Origin: Gnetum montanum
Taxonomy: Eukaryota; Streptophyta; Gnetopsida; Gnetales; Gnetaceae
Assembly (NCBI GenBank): GCA_015680685.1
Contig: MNCI01007655.1
Span: 59,481-123,480 of the forward strand
DNA length: 64,000 bases
Direction: 5' to 3'
A model generated the notes under the pieces. That model was not told the DNA's origin, did not search any database, and worked only from the letters and a program-made list of their open reading frames with translations. Both the position numbers and the translations under genes were made by a program. Below, in pieces: positions 24,001-34,210 of this stretch; position 1 is the first letter of the stretch, and every line of letters begins with the position of its first letter.

Positions 24001-24655
24001 AGTGTCAGGATCTAAAAGATCTCAGTGCCAAGATTTTTGAATGGGGGTAAACCCAAAGAAATCATAAGCACATGTATAAATGGGAAAATTCCACCCATCA
24101 TAAGTTATACGAAAACATTGCTATGGAGGCATTTAAGCACGAAGCATTCATAAATGCCATTAACGCTTCTGAGGCCTACACTAGGTTTAAAGAGTAGGTC
24201 AAGGTCATGAAATCTCATGACTGGAAGGTGGCCCTTCCCATAGGAGAAACCACGACCGTCTCCTTTTCTCTGGGTCCACTGAGGTGGACACTCGCCGAAA
24301 GGGAGAAAGTTGCTGCAACAGATGCTGCACCAGATAGAAGACGTTGGGTAGATATCATGGTAAAGGAGGTTTGGTGTCTTGGGCTTGATTTAGACCAGAT
24401 ACCCATTGAGATGGATGTGGGCCCTTCTCAGGTTAGTTGCTTTCTACCATGTTGATGTTTATGCTTGGTTGCAGTTTGCGTGGTGTTGCCCTAACTGACC
24501 ACTTCACCTCTATGATGCAGGCCCCAAGTGATGGCGCAGCACCCATATAGGGAGGGAATGAAGAGCCGATGAGGGGAAAAGCAGGGGAAGGCGATGCACA
24601 AGGCAATGATGCAAGAACGGAAAGTAAAAGAGATGTGAAAAGAGATAATCCATGA
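21083..24655 (+). pseudogene. T1 antisense gene: eight-exon FCP1-like/transposon-like protein
   Basis: The exon model, from comparison with T2, is 21,083-21,192; 21,710-21,994; 22,034-22,159; 22,243-22,532; about 22,615-23,308; 23,381-23,517; about 23,609-24,431; 24,521-24,655. The first three exons have the same lengths as in T2 (110, 285 and 126 bp). Donors read GTAGGT, GTAAGG, GTGAGT, GTAAGT, GTGAGT, GTAAGG and GTTAGT. Two acceptors have lost AG (exons 4 and 5) and exon 5 lacks about 360 bp. The start is MAPKTHLTLAKVEEAKKTLG. Exons 2-3 resemble an FCP1/NIF domain, exon 5 holds a plant transposon-protein-like domain, exon 7 a charged coiled-coil-like stretch (AEVEDLKSRNEFL), and exon 8 a polar tail ending RDNP-stop. 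Frameshifts and stops make it a pseudogene. The function is unknown. Confidence 0.7.
21710..22159 (+). other. FCP1/NIF-like (HAD family) domain encoded by T1 exons 2-3
   Basis: Exon 2 encodes RLIILEIRGVLCHV, followed by GVWFKKGAQGFL and FSVIVWSS. Exon 3 encodes WIWEM, then NTLFLAHFMMTCFQNPQG. In FCP1/NIF phosphatases these positions carry the D-x-D-x-T nucleophile motif, the RP-x-x-x-x-FL helix, VWSS/VWTA and N-T-L-(x)2-DDSPY-(x)4-NP. The spacing from NTL to NP is the same as in the family. The first catalytic Asp is Glu here, the second is Arg, and the DD of the last motif is replaced. If made, this would be a pseudo-phosphatase. Confidence 0.6.
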
Positions 24656-24748
24656 CCGCATGGGATTTTTTTTTTGAAAATTTCAAATTTTGGATTTTTG
24701 AAATTTTTGTGTAATGAATTTTGCAAACATTGAAAGACAACAACTTTG

Positions 24749-24754
24749 AATAAA
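24749..24754 (+). terminator. Polyadenylation signal of the T1 antisense gene
   Basis: AATAAA lies 94 bp after the stop codon. T2 has the same signal on the minus strand (37,695-37,700), about 100 bp after its stop. Confidence 0.6.
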
Positions 24755-24829
24755 GCAAGAGGATTTTGTGCTAACTTGTGTATTATATACGTGCATTTTG
24801 CATAAAATTTTCATGCTTTCATGTGCTAG

Positions 24830-25115
24830 TTTTAGGCCATTTCGGGCCATTGCGTAACATGCCAAAGAGATGATGCATCAACAACTTGGACAATAGCTAA
24901 CTGGTAGCTTATGCTAGTTTTAGGCTATTTTGGGCCATTGCTAGCTTTAGGCCATTTTGGGCCATAGCATAGCATAGTTTTAGACCTTCTCGGGCCATAG
25001 CGTAGTTTAAGGTCATTTCGGGTCATTGTGTAAATGCACATTGCTAGTTTTAGGCCATTTTGGGCCGTTGCACATCACTAGTTTTAGGCTATTTCAGGTC
25101 ATAGCATGGAAGCAT
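24830..25115. repeat. TTTTAGGCCATTTCGGGCC minisatellite, T1
   Basis: Seven copies of a roughly 25-30-bp unit built on CTAGTTTTAGGCC-ATTT-(C/T)GGGCCATTG fill the interval between the antisense gene and the protease. Each copy contains the internal dyad GGCCATTTCGGGCC. T2 has related copies at 37,430-37,630, and a related motif (CATTAAACTAGCA) recurs after integrase at 46,370-46,570. Confidence 0.8.
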
Positions 25116-25134
25116 ATCAGCAGTGGTGAGGTTG

Positions 25135-25995
25135 CTACGCTAGGCGAAGCTGCTTCTTAACCCAACATGGGTTGAGTGAGACGTAAGGCTGAGGCGGTCC
25201 ACCAAGGCCTTCGTCTACGTCGCTGCCTCCCATTTGGAAGGGCAACTAGGTCCATGCGTTTTCGTTTTGGAGATCAGCTCGCTAAGCCAACCCCTTTGCC
25301 AAATAGTCAATGTAGATTGTTACAGGTGCTTCATTCTCAGAATTTATGACTTCTGAGCTTTGTTCCATGCCTATGTTGTGAATTTCTTGTGTTGCTACTT
25401 CATCACTGTGGATCACCACTTCTCTGCCTACATAAGATAGGTGGATCTCTTGGTGTATGGCTGAGGAAACAATCTTAAGTTGTGGTAACCATGATCTCCC
25501 CAAGATCAGGCTAAACCCAGGCATTTCCTTGACCATGATGAACGTTGTGTTTATGGGGAACTGGTCCCATGCTACGAAGTTTATGTGAACTATGCCCTTC
25601 ACCACGACTCGTGCCCCATTGAATGACCTTAGGCATGAGGTCATTGTGGGCCTGATTTGGTTGACCAATCCCAGCTTGTCTATAATGGGGAAGGGGATGA
25701 CATTAATGGTGGCCCCATCATCAATGTGTAACCTTTAGATCTAGTGTTAGCCGACCCGAATTTTGATGAAAAGGGGCACCGTGGTCACTTGGCCCCTCTT
25801 GGGGCCTTTCCTAATGGCATTGTCGCAGAAGGTTAGTTGAGGCTGTTCTGACCTTGTAGGCATAGGGGGAAGCATAACCAAGTAGATCGCTTCTTCCTCC
25901 GTAGGCATGTCTTCGTTGACAAAAGTCACTGTCAACATGCGGATCAGAGCCTCACGATGTGTGATAGATGTCATGATTAGGTTGTACAAGCTCAA
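25135..25995 (-). pseudogene. T1 protease region
   Basis: A block at 25,995-25,750 contains MSLYNLIMTSITHREALIRM and the acidic stretch preceding the protease in the plant Tat/Ogre group. After a stop comes an active-site-type IDDGATINVIPFPI-x-DKLG (about 25,730-25,690). The block 25,668-25,282 contains FSLILGRSWLPQL, the flap and C-terminal protease motif. The frame closes at TAG 25,135-25,137. T2 has a stop at the same place, so gag-protease and reverse transcriptase are separate reading frames in this family. Confidence 0.75.
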
Positions 25996-26639
25996 TGTAG
26001 TGTTTTTTCATTTTAGAGCTTGTTTAACCTGTGTGAGGGTGTTCAAGAAGTTTTGGCCGCCCCCTTGTTTGATGATTCCTTCTTTTTTTATTCGTCCCAA
26101 AAGAAGAATTTCTCAAGGAGAGGCAACTTCGGATCTAGGTTCAGATCCTTATTAGCAGAGTGATACAGGCTGCGTAGTCGTGTCAACCTTTGTCTTTGGT
26201 GGTGAAGGTATAGATGTGTGGGGCGAAGACGTAGGTTTGGGGGTACCCTTGATGGTACTTCCCTTCGACGTCTCACCCACAAAGTGGACTTCTCATCTTG
26301 TGGGGCAAGAAGGCTATTCAGCTAAGATGCGTGGGGTAGGGGTCGTCAAGGGCATTGAACCCCTGATGATGAACGGAGATAGAGGTGTTAACAGACGAGA
26401 CTACGTGGCTCTGCTAACAGGTGGCGCAAGTTGGATGCTTGTGGCGAGACTCTCAGGATGAACAGCTGCTGTGAGCTTGGACCAGCCGCTAGTGGTGCTG
26501 GTGCATGGCGCTGAGGCACACGAACCACGAATGGCTGTTGGGATGGCCTAGGATCACTGTCAATGCCGATAATGTTCATTACGTAATTGGCATTGTTGGC
26601 GTTGAGGGGATCTGTGTAGACATACATAGGTTGGTTTTC

Positions 26640-28874
26640 GAGGTGTACTGGGTTACTTTCGTCCAGCACTAGTTTCCCCTGGTCGATTAATCTCTAGATG
26701 TCATCCTACAACGCCAAATAGTAATCCGTATTGTGACCACATTGTTGGTGGTAGTCACAAAACCTATCTAGCCTGAAACCCCTAGAAACTAGGGGCTCTT
26801 TGGGTAGGGCCAAAGAGGGGTTCCTAAAGAGCTCGTAGTAGCGATGATGTTTTGCGATTGCTTCTTTAGACATCTATTTGTGTTGGATGTATCCTGCTAC
26901 CAACAATTGCTTTAGGAGTTTCAAATGCTTGAGGGGTAGTGGGGTGTAATTTAAGTGGTCTTTGCGCTTGAAGTTGGTTTTGGTTTGTGCAGATGTCACA
27001 AGTGTAGGTATAGCAATTTGTGGCACATGGCCCTGTTTGAGCATGGGATTAGCCATGGGTATGGCTGGTTTCTTGCTATTCTTGCCACTATTGTTGCTAG
27101 GTTTAGGCTTGGCCTCGGTCGCCATAGTGGCCATTGTGGTTGTTGGGGCCTTACCCTTGTCCTTCTTTGCGNNNNNNNNNNNNNNNNNNNNNNNNNNNNN
27201 NNNNNNNNNNNNNNNNNNNNNNNNNNNNNNNNNNNNNNNNNNNNNNNNNNNNNNNNNNNNNNNNNNNNNNNNNNNNNNNNNNNNNNNNNNNNNNNNNNNN
27301 NNNNNNNNNNNNNNNNNNNNNNNNNNNNNNNNNNNNNNNNNNNNNNNNNNNNNNNNNNNNNNNNNNNNNNNNNNNNNNNNNNNNNNNNNNNNNNNNNNNN
27401 NNNNNNNNNNNNNNNNNNNNNNNNNNNNNNNNNNNNNNNNNNNNNNNNNNNNNNNNNNNNNNNNNNNNNNNNNNNNNNNNNNNNNNNNNNNNNNNNNNNN
27501 NNNNNNNNNNNNNNNNNNNNNNNNNNNNNNNNNNNNNNNNNNNNNNNNNNNNNNNNNNNNNNNNNNNNNNNNNNNNNNNNNNNNNNNNNNNNNNNNNNNN
27601 NNNNNNNNNNNNNNNNNNNNNNNNNNNNNNNNNNNNNNNNNNNNNNNNNNNNNNNNNNNNNNNNNNNNNNNNNNNNNNNNNNNNNNNNNNNNNNNNNNNN
27701 ATTTTATTTCCTCAGTGAGGGTCTGGATGAGCTGGAACACTTGGTCCAGACCTGGTGACATTGTAGATGGTTGGCGAGCTGTAGAGGTAGCTCCCACCTG
27801 TGGCATGGTGGGGGTGGCGGCATGACCTGTCGACAATACTACTGGGATGACCCTCGCGAGCAGTGCTGTTTGTGTTGTCCACCACCCGGCAGGTGGTGTT
27901 GTTAGGGTAGCAATCGCGGGTTGGGCTATCAAATGGACCACTTATGTCACTAGCATTGTAGACCATAGCCCCGTGTTGGGTTGTACCATCTATGAGGCTT
28001 GGTAGGGTTGAGAACGGACGTAGTGAGACATTTGCGATGCTTGCGAAATAGGTGAAGAGGTGAATGGGTCCCATCATGTGGACAGGCTAGGGCCCGCCAC
28101 AGTGGGTGGAACAGATGTGAATATAGGAATGGAAACAGAAGTCGCATACGATTGTGAAATAGGCATGGTACGAACATGTGGTAGGGTAGCTGCAATTGGC
28201 ATATGATGCACTATAGGAATGGACTGCTGAACAGTTTGCAAAGGGATAGTAGCCGCAAACGTCATAGGTGAAACAGGCAGAAGAGGGCATTGAGATGTCG
28301 TAAGATTGGCGTGGCTACCCATAGCAGATGTAATTGTGGGTTGCAGAAGTGTAGGCATAATCACAAAGGGAGAGGTGACAGACAACGGCTTGGCCCAGAA
28401 GGACTGAGTAGGAGGGACCGGAATGGGATTGGTTGGACCTCCCTTGTCTGATTGGGAATTGAGTTCCTCCTGTCCGTCTTGGAAAGCATCATCTTGGTTG
28501 GACGTAGTGTCCTGTTTCTCCCTAAGCCTAGCCAACTGGATCAATTAGTCTAGAAGCCTTTGATCTATTTGTGTTAAAGGAAAGAATACGCTGGAAGTAG
28601 GAACAAACTCCTTCCCATTGCAATAAGCGAACTTGAAGCTACGTTTATCCTTGAGTTCATGTATGTCCAAGGGTAGACTAGCCTGCACCTTTGCGCAGAG
28701 GAAACTGTAATGCTCATGTTGCTGGGCCAATCCCTTAGGTCCTTAGTTTTGGATTCTGAGAGATCGACTTGTCTCCAACATCTGGTTTAGCAGTTGTTCA
28801 GCACCAGTAGTGCCTTGAACCGTGATGGGAACTTCAACGTTAAAGGTGTTAGTGGTAGTGTTTGCAAAAGCCAT
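26640..28874 (-). pseudogene. gag: T1 gag (interrupted by assembly gap)
   Basis: The ATG is at 28,874 (MAFANTTT), matching MAFSTTAP in T2. Recognisable blocks follow: 28,730-28,545 (SLPLDIHELKDKRSFKFAYC), then a long Pro/Thr/Ser-rich stretch (28,544-28,074). Next come the capsid-side sequence up to the gap at 27,700 (FQLIQTLTEEI), a Lys- and Ala-rich linker (AKKDKGKAPTTT), and a zinc knuckle near 26,775-26,715 of the form CDYHQQCGHNTDYY. The last Cys of the knuckle is Tyr, a G-to-A change; T2 keeps Cys. The capsid core probably lies in the gap. Confidence 0.75.
27172..27700. other. Assembly gap (529 N)
   Basis: The sequence is unknown. By position it falls in the T1 gag capsid region. T2 lacks the corresponding sequence (junction near 35,155), so the gap cannot be filled by comparison. 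Confidence 0.95.
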
Positions 28875-28966
28875 TGTTAAGCAAGTAGTTATGCAAAAAA
28901 GTGTAAAAATTTATGCAAAAGAACGTGAAAGAACAAGGAAACTAGAAAACAACAAAAAGAAAGCTT

Positions 28967-29475
28967 TACGTCTTACCGGATTCCCGGGGAACTGTCGAGG
29001 TGACCGACCTACACCACACAAGGCATAAATAATCACAAAAGGGTGTCACATTTACGCCAGTGCGCGATAGGATGCAGAGCGTGTGCAAGACTACCGTAAA
29101 ATTGGTTTAGTTAACGATAGAAGGCTTTATGTCTTGCAGGATCCCCGAGGAACCATTGAAGCGATTGGTCTGTACCATGCGTGATCGAGTATAGAACACA
29201 TGCAAGACTACCGTAAGATGGGCAAGCTAACTAGCAATCAAGAAGGCTTTGCATCTCACAAGGTTCCTGAGGGACCGTCAAAGTGACTAATCTATACCAC
29301 GTGAGATGGGGTACAGAACACATGCAAGACTACCGTAAGACAGCCTAGTTAGCTGGAAATCGGAGGCCTTGTGTTCTGTAGGGTTCTCGAGGAACCGTTG
29401 AGGTGACCGATCTGCACTGCACAAAGCGCAAACAACTGCAAAAGGGTGTCACATTTACGCTTATGTATATCAGGG
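28967..29475 (-). repeat. About 120-bp tandem leader repeats, T1
   Basis: Four diverged units share CAAGACTACCGTAAGA and (G)GTTC(C/T)-(C/T)GAGG(A/G)ACCGT, spaced about 120 bp apart (160 bp for one pair). They lie between the PBS and the gag ATG. T2 has about three matching units at 33,830-34,120. This is a tandemly repeated 5' untranslated leader. Confidence 0.8.
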
Positions 29476-29524
29476 TGTAGAAGGCTCACAGAACTACTGT
29501 AACACATGGAAAAGGCACCAAAAG

Positions 29525-29546
29525 CCCTCATTCTAGCACCAAAAAC
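29525..29546 (-). promoter_or_regulatory. T1 primer-binding site region
   Basis: Directly after the 5' LTR the minus strand reads GTTTTTGGTGCTAGAATGAG. A TTGG(C/T)GC-type core is expected of plant Ty3/gypsy primer-binding sites. T2 keeps a mutated version (TTTTTCTAATGCTAGAAGAA) at 32,676-32,695. I do not assign the tRNA. Confidence 0.55.
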
Positions 29547-31151
29547 TGTAGAGACCAAAAATGTCAATGGCTAGAAAACACCGAGGGGTCAACGGGCATG
29601 ACAGTTTCAACCCCGTATCTGTGGGAGGGTTGTGCTGGGTGTGAGTGGAATAGTCTGGTCAATTAGACAGGGACTTAATTAGCATCTGTATAGCCTTTTG
29701 CAACATATAGTTTTGAAAATGGGAATGAAAATGCGAAGTAATGCTTGAAAGTAAATAAAGAAGAAAATAGTGTAAGACACAACAATAAGCAATAAGTAGA
29801 GTAAAATGCAGTTAGAAAAGTGCACCACTCTAAAGCTACAAGTTTGCTCTATCAAGGTGGATACAGTCGGTTGCACAGCGTGGCGGAGTGCAAAGATCCT
29901 GAGAGTAACCAGGACGTGTAGAGCAAAACAGGTTGTGTGATTGGGCACGGACTTAAGTGCTGACATTGCGGGGCTTCTACCAAGGTGGTAGAAAATGGAC
30001 AGAACAAAATGCCAGCTACAAATGCTAACTATTTTCAATTTCAAATAGAAAGTTCACAATGCTTGATGTTACAATGTGTCGGGAAGAGAACTTAAGTGCC
30101 AGAAAGAGGAAAAGTCGAAGAATTGGGAGAAATTCGAACCCTTTGAATGCTACTCATTGGGGTATTTATAGGACCAAGGGCACGCAAAAAGGGTGATTTG
30201 GATGCCATGTGCCTTGGACCCATGTTGACTTGCTTATACTTCACGTGCCATGCATGACTGTTGGACTTGCATGACTGTTGTAATGCGAGCCTGCCATGCC
30301 GTAACTATGAGCTTGCCATGTTGTAATTGCATCGTTAGTGTTTGGAGACGTGTGATAATGGTCCAATTAGGTGAAGTGCATTGATGTCGCACAACCACCC
30401 ACATGCCTTGCTGTGCTTTGTAGCGTAGCATGCTTGGCATAGCATAGCATCTTGTCGTGAATTCTGCTACATGTGTGTTACATACTTGCTACGCTATGCT
30501 ACGCTACGTAGCATAGAGTAGCATAGCGACTGGTCTTAGTCGCTAAAACTTTGTCAATTTGCAAACTTTGCTTCTTGTGTTGCTAGACATGTAAACTTGC
30601 TGATTCTGCCCTTTGAGATACCTTCTATTTCTTCTATAGGATTGCTATGCCTCACTACACCATGTAGCTCAACGTAGCATAGCAGTAGACATGGTTCACC
30701 ACTTCCTGATGGAAAGGGACATTGTTGAAGGACTTGAAGTTGGGCAAGGGAACTGGTTGTATAGTTGTTGCCATGCTACACTACGCTATGTAGCGTAGCA
30801 TAGTGTGGCACTTTGTTCTATAATCATTTTCAAAAGCTTGCTACGCTACATAGTGGGGCGTAGCGTAGCGTGGCAAACTTTGTGACTTAGAAAGCTTGCC
30901 AAACTATTTCGTGCATCCTGAGCACTACTATCAACTTTGCGCAGCATTTTTGAGTAGGCTTTTGGCTAGGAAAACTACCTGGGTGGACAGGTAGGATGAT
31001 CCATAGAGCTTGTTTACACCTAAAGTAGAAAATTTTCCGAACTGGTTGGCTTGAATTTAGAGCGTTCTCCTTCCAAAGAACTATCGTGGTGCGGCGCGAG
31101 TTGCATGGCCTGGTGAAGCGAGAATGACTTCGATTTTTTTGGGGTGTTTTA
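29547..31151 (-). repeat. T1 5' LTR
   Basis: This 1,605-bp LTR (minus-strand start TAAAACACCCC, a mutated TG; end ...GTCTCTACA) is homologous to both T2 LTRs. The TATA box TATAAATA is at 30,163-30,170 on the minus strand. U3 is packed with palindromic TAGCGTAGC/GCTACGCTA words (30,420-30,540 and 30,770-30,880). Confidence 0.85.
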
Positions 31152-31193
31152 GATGCAAGTTCATGTGCACATGCTAGGGAACCAAGAGGACTC

Positions 31194-32675
31194 TGAAACA
31201 CCCCAAAAAAATTTGAAATCATTCTTGCTTCACCAGGCCCTGCACTTCANGTGTGCCAAGAACAGTTCGGCAAGTATTCTAAGTCATGATGTCTGCTACG
31301 CTACGCTACACCTCTCCATGTAGCGTAGCAAGCTTCAGAAGATAGTTGCAGAACGAAGTGCCACACTACGCTATGCACATAACGTAGCGTAGCATGGCAA
31401 TAGCTTCACCAATAGTTCCCCATGCTCAATTTCAAATCCTTCTCCAATGTCCCTTTCCGCCAGGAAGCAGCGGACCATGTCTGTTGCTACGCTACATTGG
31501 GCTACAAGGCACAACGAGGTGTAACAATCCTGTGGAAGAGACAAAAGGCAACTCGAAGGACAGAAGCAGCAAAGTTCGTGAGACATGCATTGTAGGAAGC
31601 AAAGTTGATAAAATCGGCAAAGCTTTCGCGACTAAGGCTAGTTGCTATGCTACACTACGCTATGTAGCATAGCAAGCATGCATCGCACATATAGCAGAAC
31701 GAACAATGATATGCTACGCCAAGCATGTTACACTACAAAGCACAGCAAGGCATGCAAGTGGTTGTGCGACATCAATGCACTTCACCTAATCGGACCATTG
31801 GCACATGTCTCCAGACGCTGACAACACAATTACAATGTGACAGGCTTACAGTTATGGCATACCAGGTTCGCATTACAATGGTCTTACAGGTCCAACAGTC
31901 ATACGCGCCACGTGTGGTGCCAGCAAGTTAACATGGGCCCAGGGCACGTGGCATCCAAATTGCCCCTTTCGCGTGCCCTTGACTCTATAAATACCCTGAT
32001 AAGCAGCATTCAAAGGTTCAGTTCAGAATTTTTCAACAAACAGCATTCAAAAAGTGAGGAATTCTCCATGATTCCTTGACTTTTCATCTCCTTGGCATTC
32101 ACTCTGGCCTTCAAGTTTTCTTTCATGTGCATTATAACATCAAGCATTGTAATTTCTTTGTTTGACACTGCAAACAGTTAGCATTTTTAGCTGACATATT
32201 GTCCCATTCCCCTCCTACCACCTTGGTAGAATCCCTGCATTGTCAACGCCCAAGGTCATGCCCAAGTGCCCAACCTGTCTTGCTCCACACATCCTGGTTA
32301 CTCTTGGGATCTCTGCACTTCATCACACTGTGCAACCGACTGTATCCACCTCGACAGAGCAAGCTTGTAGCTTCAGAGCGGTGCATTTTCATAACTATAT
32401 TTTATTTCATTTCCTACTTATTGTTTTGTTTTGCACTACTTTTTCTACTTTATTTACTTGCAAGCATCACTCAGCATTTTCGTTCCTGTTTCAAGAATAT
32501 ATGTTGCAAAAGGCTATATAGACGCCAATTAAGTCCTTGTCTGATCGACCAGACCATTCAGGGTGCCCCATATCTGCACACACCCAGCATGGCCCTCCCG
32601 CGAGTACAGTTTAGAAACTATCATGCTCGTCGACCCCTCAGTGTTTTCCAACCGCTAATGTTTTTGGTCACTACA
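31194..32675 (+). repeat. T2 5' LTR
   Basis: This 1,482-bp LTR, TGAAACACCCC...CACTACA, is 184 bp shorter than the 3' LTR. The difference is one deletion at the N at 31,250, where the sequence jumps from GCCCTGCACTTC to GTGTGCCAAG. TATAAATA is at 31,986-31,993. Palindromic GCTACGCTAC/GTAGCGTAGC clusters lie at 31,290-31,400 and 31,640-31,740. Confidence 0.85.
31986..31993 (+). promoter_or_regulatory. T2 5' LTR TATA box
   Basis: TATAAATA sits in CTCTATAAATACCCTGA, conserved in the T2 3' LTR (48,566-48,573) and in T1 (30,163-30,170, minus). It marks the U3/R boundary region of this LTR family. Confidence 0.75.
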
Positions 32676-32698
32676 TTTTTCTAATGCTAGAAGAAGGG

Positions 32699-33716
32699 TG
32701 ATGAGTGGTGAGGTACCCCTACACTCAACCATACGAAACGAGCGTCGCATGCGTGATCCGGTCGAACTCCACAAATGGACTAGTTGTGGCACCTAGATAG
32801 TTAGCCTTAGGTCGTAGTTCGCTGTCTTTCCACCTAGACTAGTTTTGCATATGTCATGTATGGTTTAGACTAGATGAGGTGTATGATGTGTTTCCTAATC
32901 TAAGCTACTCCTGAAGGCAGTGGAAAATAATACTAACTAAGCTAAGCTAGGAGGAAAAGGTTAAGAAAATCTAATCTAGCCTAAGTGCGACGAGCAACCG
33001 ATTCCTTGATCAATCGTATACACCTTGGACCTCGTGCACGACTACCACTGGGACTACTAAGCGTAGCTCCAAGGTACACCACTAGGGTTACCAAGCGCAG
33101 ATCCCAAATACGCCACTAGGTTACCAAGCGTAGATCCTGGATACGCCACTGGGCTACCAAGCAATCACACTTAAATGCTTGTAACCAAGTCGTACTCATT
33201 CCGCTTCTAGGAGTTTAAGGGTGAGAGACTAATCGCGATGAGCAACCGATTCCTTAACTAGCCGTACACACCCGTAGATGCTCGTAGTCAAGTCGTACTC
33301 ACACCGCGCTATGAAAGCAATAAATAACATTAAATAAATAACAAATAAATAAACTAAGTGAATGCTGCAATGATGAAGTAATCTCGATCTTTATTGCTGA
33401 TCATGTGCGTGTCCAAGTACGGCACACTCGAATAAAGACACCGTATAATTACATTCACCACACTACGGGTAGACACGGGAAAAAATCTAACTCTGGAGGG
33501 ATCAAACTGCCAGAGCTTCGCTACTCTAAAACTAGGATGCAAATGACGGAGAGCCGCCTCTTATTTATAGATATGGTAGCGGACTGCGATATTGCGTACG
33601 TGATATCGTAGGGGACGATGTGATATCGCGTATGTGATATCGTGGGGGATGCGATATCGCGTCGGCTACGATATCGCATACGCGATATCGCGGCCTATGC
33701 GAACCGCGTCTCATCA
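32699..33716 (-). mobile_element. Solo Athila-like LTR inserted behind the T2 PBS
   Basis: The 1,018-bp LTR starts TGATGAGTGGTGAGG and ends GCGTCTCATCA. The target duplication is AAGGG (32,694-32,698, one G-to-A change) and GAGGG (33,717-33,721). Without the insert, the flanks rejoin into the same GCTAGAA-GAGGG-CTTTTGGTGCC order seen in T1 (29,515-29,546). The TATA box TATTTATA in reverse is at 33,562-33,569. Both PBS flank and leader are disrupted, so T2 was dead or is silenced as a template after this event. It is of the A3 LTR subtype. Confidence 0.9.
33565..33710. repeat. CGATATCGCG palindrome cluster in the solo LTR
   Basis: GATATCG/CGATATC words occur at least seven times in about 130 bp (for example GCGATATCGCG, ACGATATCGCA, CGCGATATCGCGG) beside the LTR's 3' boundary on the plus strand. 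The A3 LTR has a shorter version (20,045-20,100). The A1/A2 subtype has only remnants such as CATCGATATCGA. Confidence 0.8.
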
Positions 33717-33829
33717 GAGGGCCTTTTGGTGCCTTCTCTGCATGTCACGGTAGTTCTATGAGCCTTCTACACCTTGATACGTATAAGCGTAAATGTGACA
33801 CCCTTTGTAGTTGTTTACACTTTGTGTGG

Positions 33830-34125
33830 TGCAGATCGGTCGCCTGGATGATTCCTCGGGAGCCCCACAAAACACAAGGCCTCTGATCACCAGCTAACTA
33901 GCTCATTTTATGGTAGTCTTGTGTGCATTCTATACCCCATCTCGCATGGTATAGGATGGTCACCTCGATGGTCCCTCCAAGATCCTGCAAGACATAAAGC
34001 CTCTAGTTGCTAGTTAGCTTGCCCATCCTATGGTAGTCTTGCGTGCGTTCTGTACCCCATCTCGCGTGGTACAAGTCGTTCGCCTTAATGGTTCCTCTGG
34101 AATCCTGCAAGACGTAAAGCCTTCT
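33830..34125 (+). repeat. About 120-bp tandem leader repeats, T2
   Basis: About 2.5-3 units repeat the phrases ATGGTAGTCTTG(C/T)GTGC, ACCCCATCTCGC and GG(T/A)(T/C)CCTC, then CCTGCAAGAC(A/G)TAAAGCC. They are homologous to T1 28,967-29,475 and directly precede gag. Confidence 0.8.
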
Positions 34126-34210
34126 TCTTTTTACTATTTGCTGGTTTCCTTATTTGTTCGCACTCTTTTGCATAACTTTTACACTTTTTTGCATAACCAC
34201 TTTCTTAATA

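Larger units (their letters stand above)
20341..31151 (-). mobile_element. T1: Tat/Ogre-like Ty3/gypsy element, truncated before RT
   Basis: Minus-strand order is 5' LTR (31,151-29,547), PBS, tandem leader repeats, gag (with an assembly gap), protease, and then an oppositely oriented spliced gene (21,083-24,655 on plus). Reverse transcriptase, RNase H, integrase and the 3' LTR are missing because the element ends at the N at 20,340. It is colinear with T2 (33,722-42,942) but visibly diverged, with many substitutions and small indels in gag. It is therefore an independent copy and not a recent duplicate of T2. Confidence 0.8.

Noticed and set aside
26874-27941. Long ORFs spanning runs of N (also at 43,128-43,604)
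   Set aside because: Their length comes from unread bases; only the ends are real sequence, and these belong to gag and the protease-RT region.
32240-32521. Roughly 90-codon frame in R/U5 of all three T LTRs
   Set aside because: The frame begins at a non-ATG codon and its openness follows from LTR similarity. No initiation context or domain was seen.
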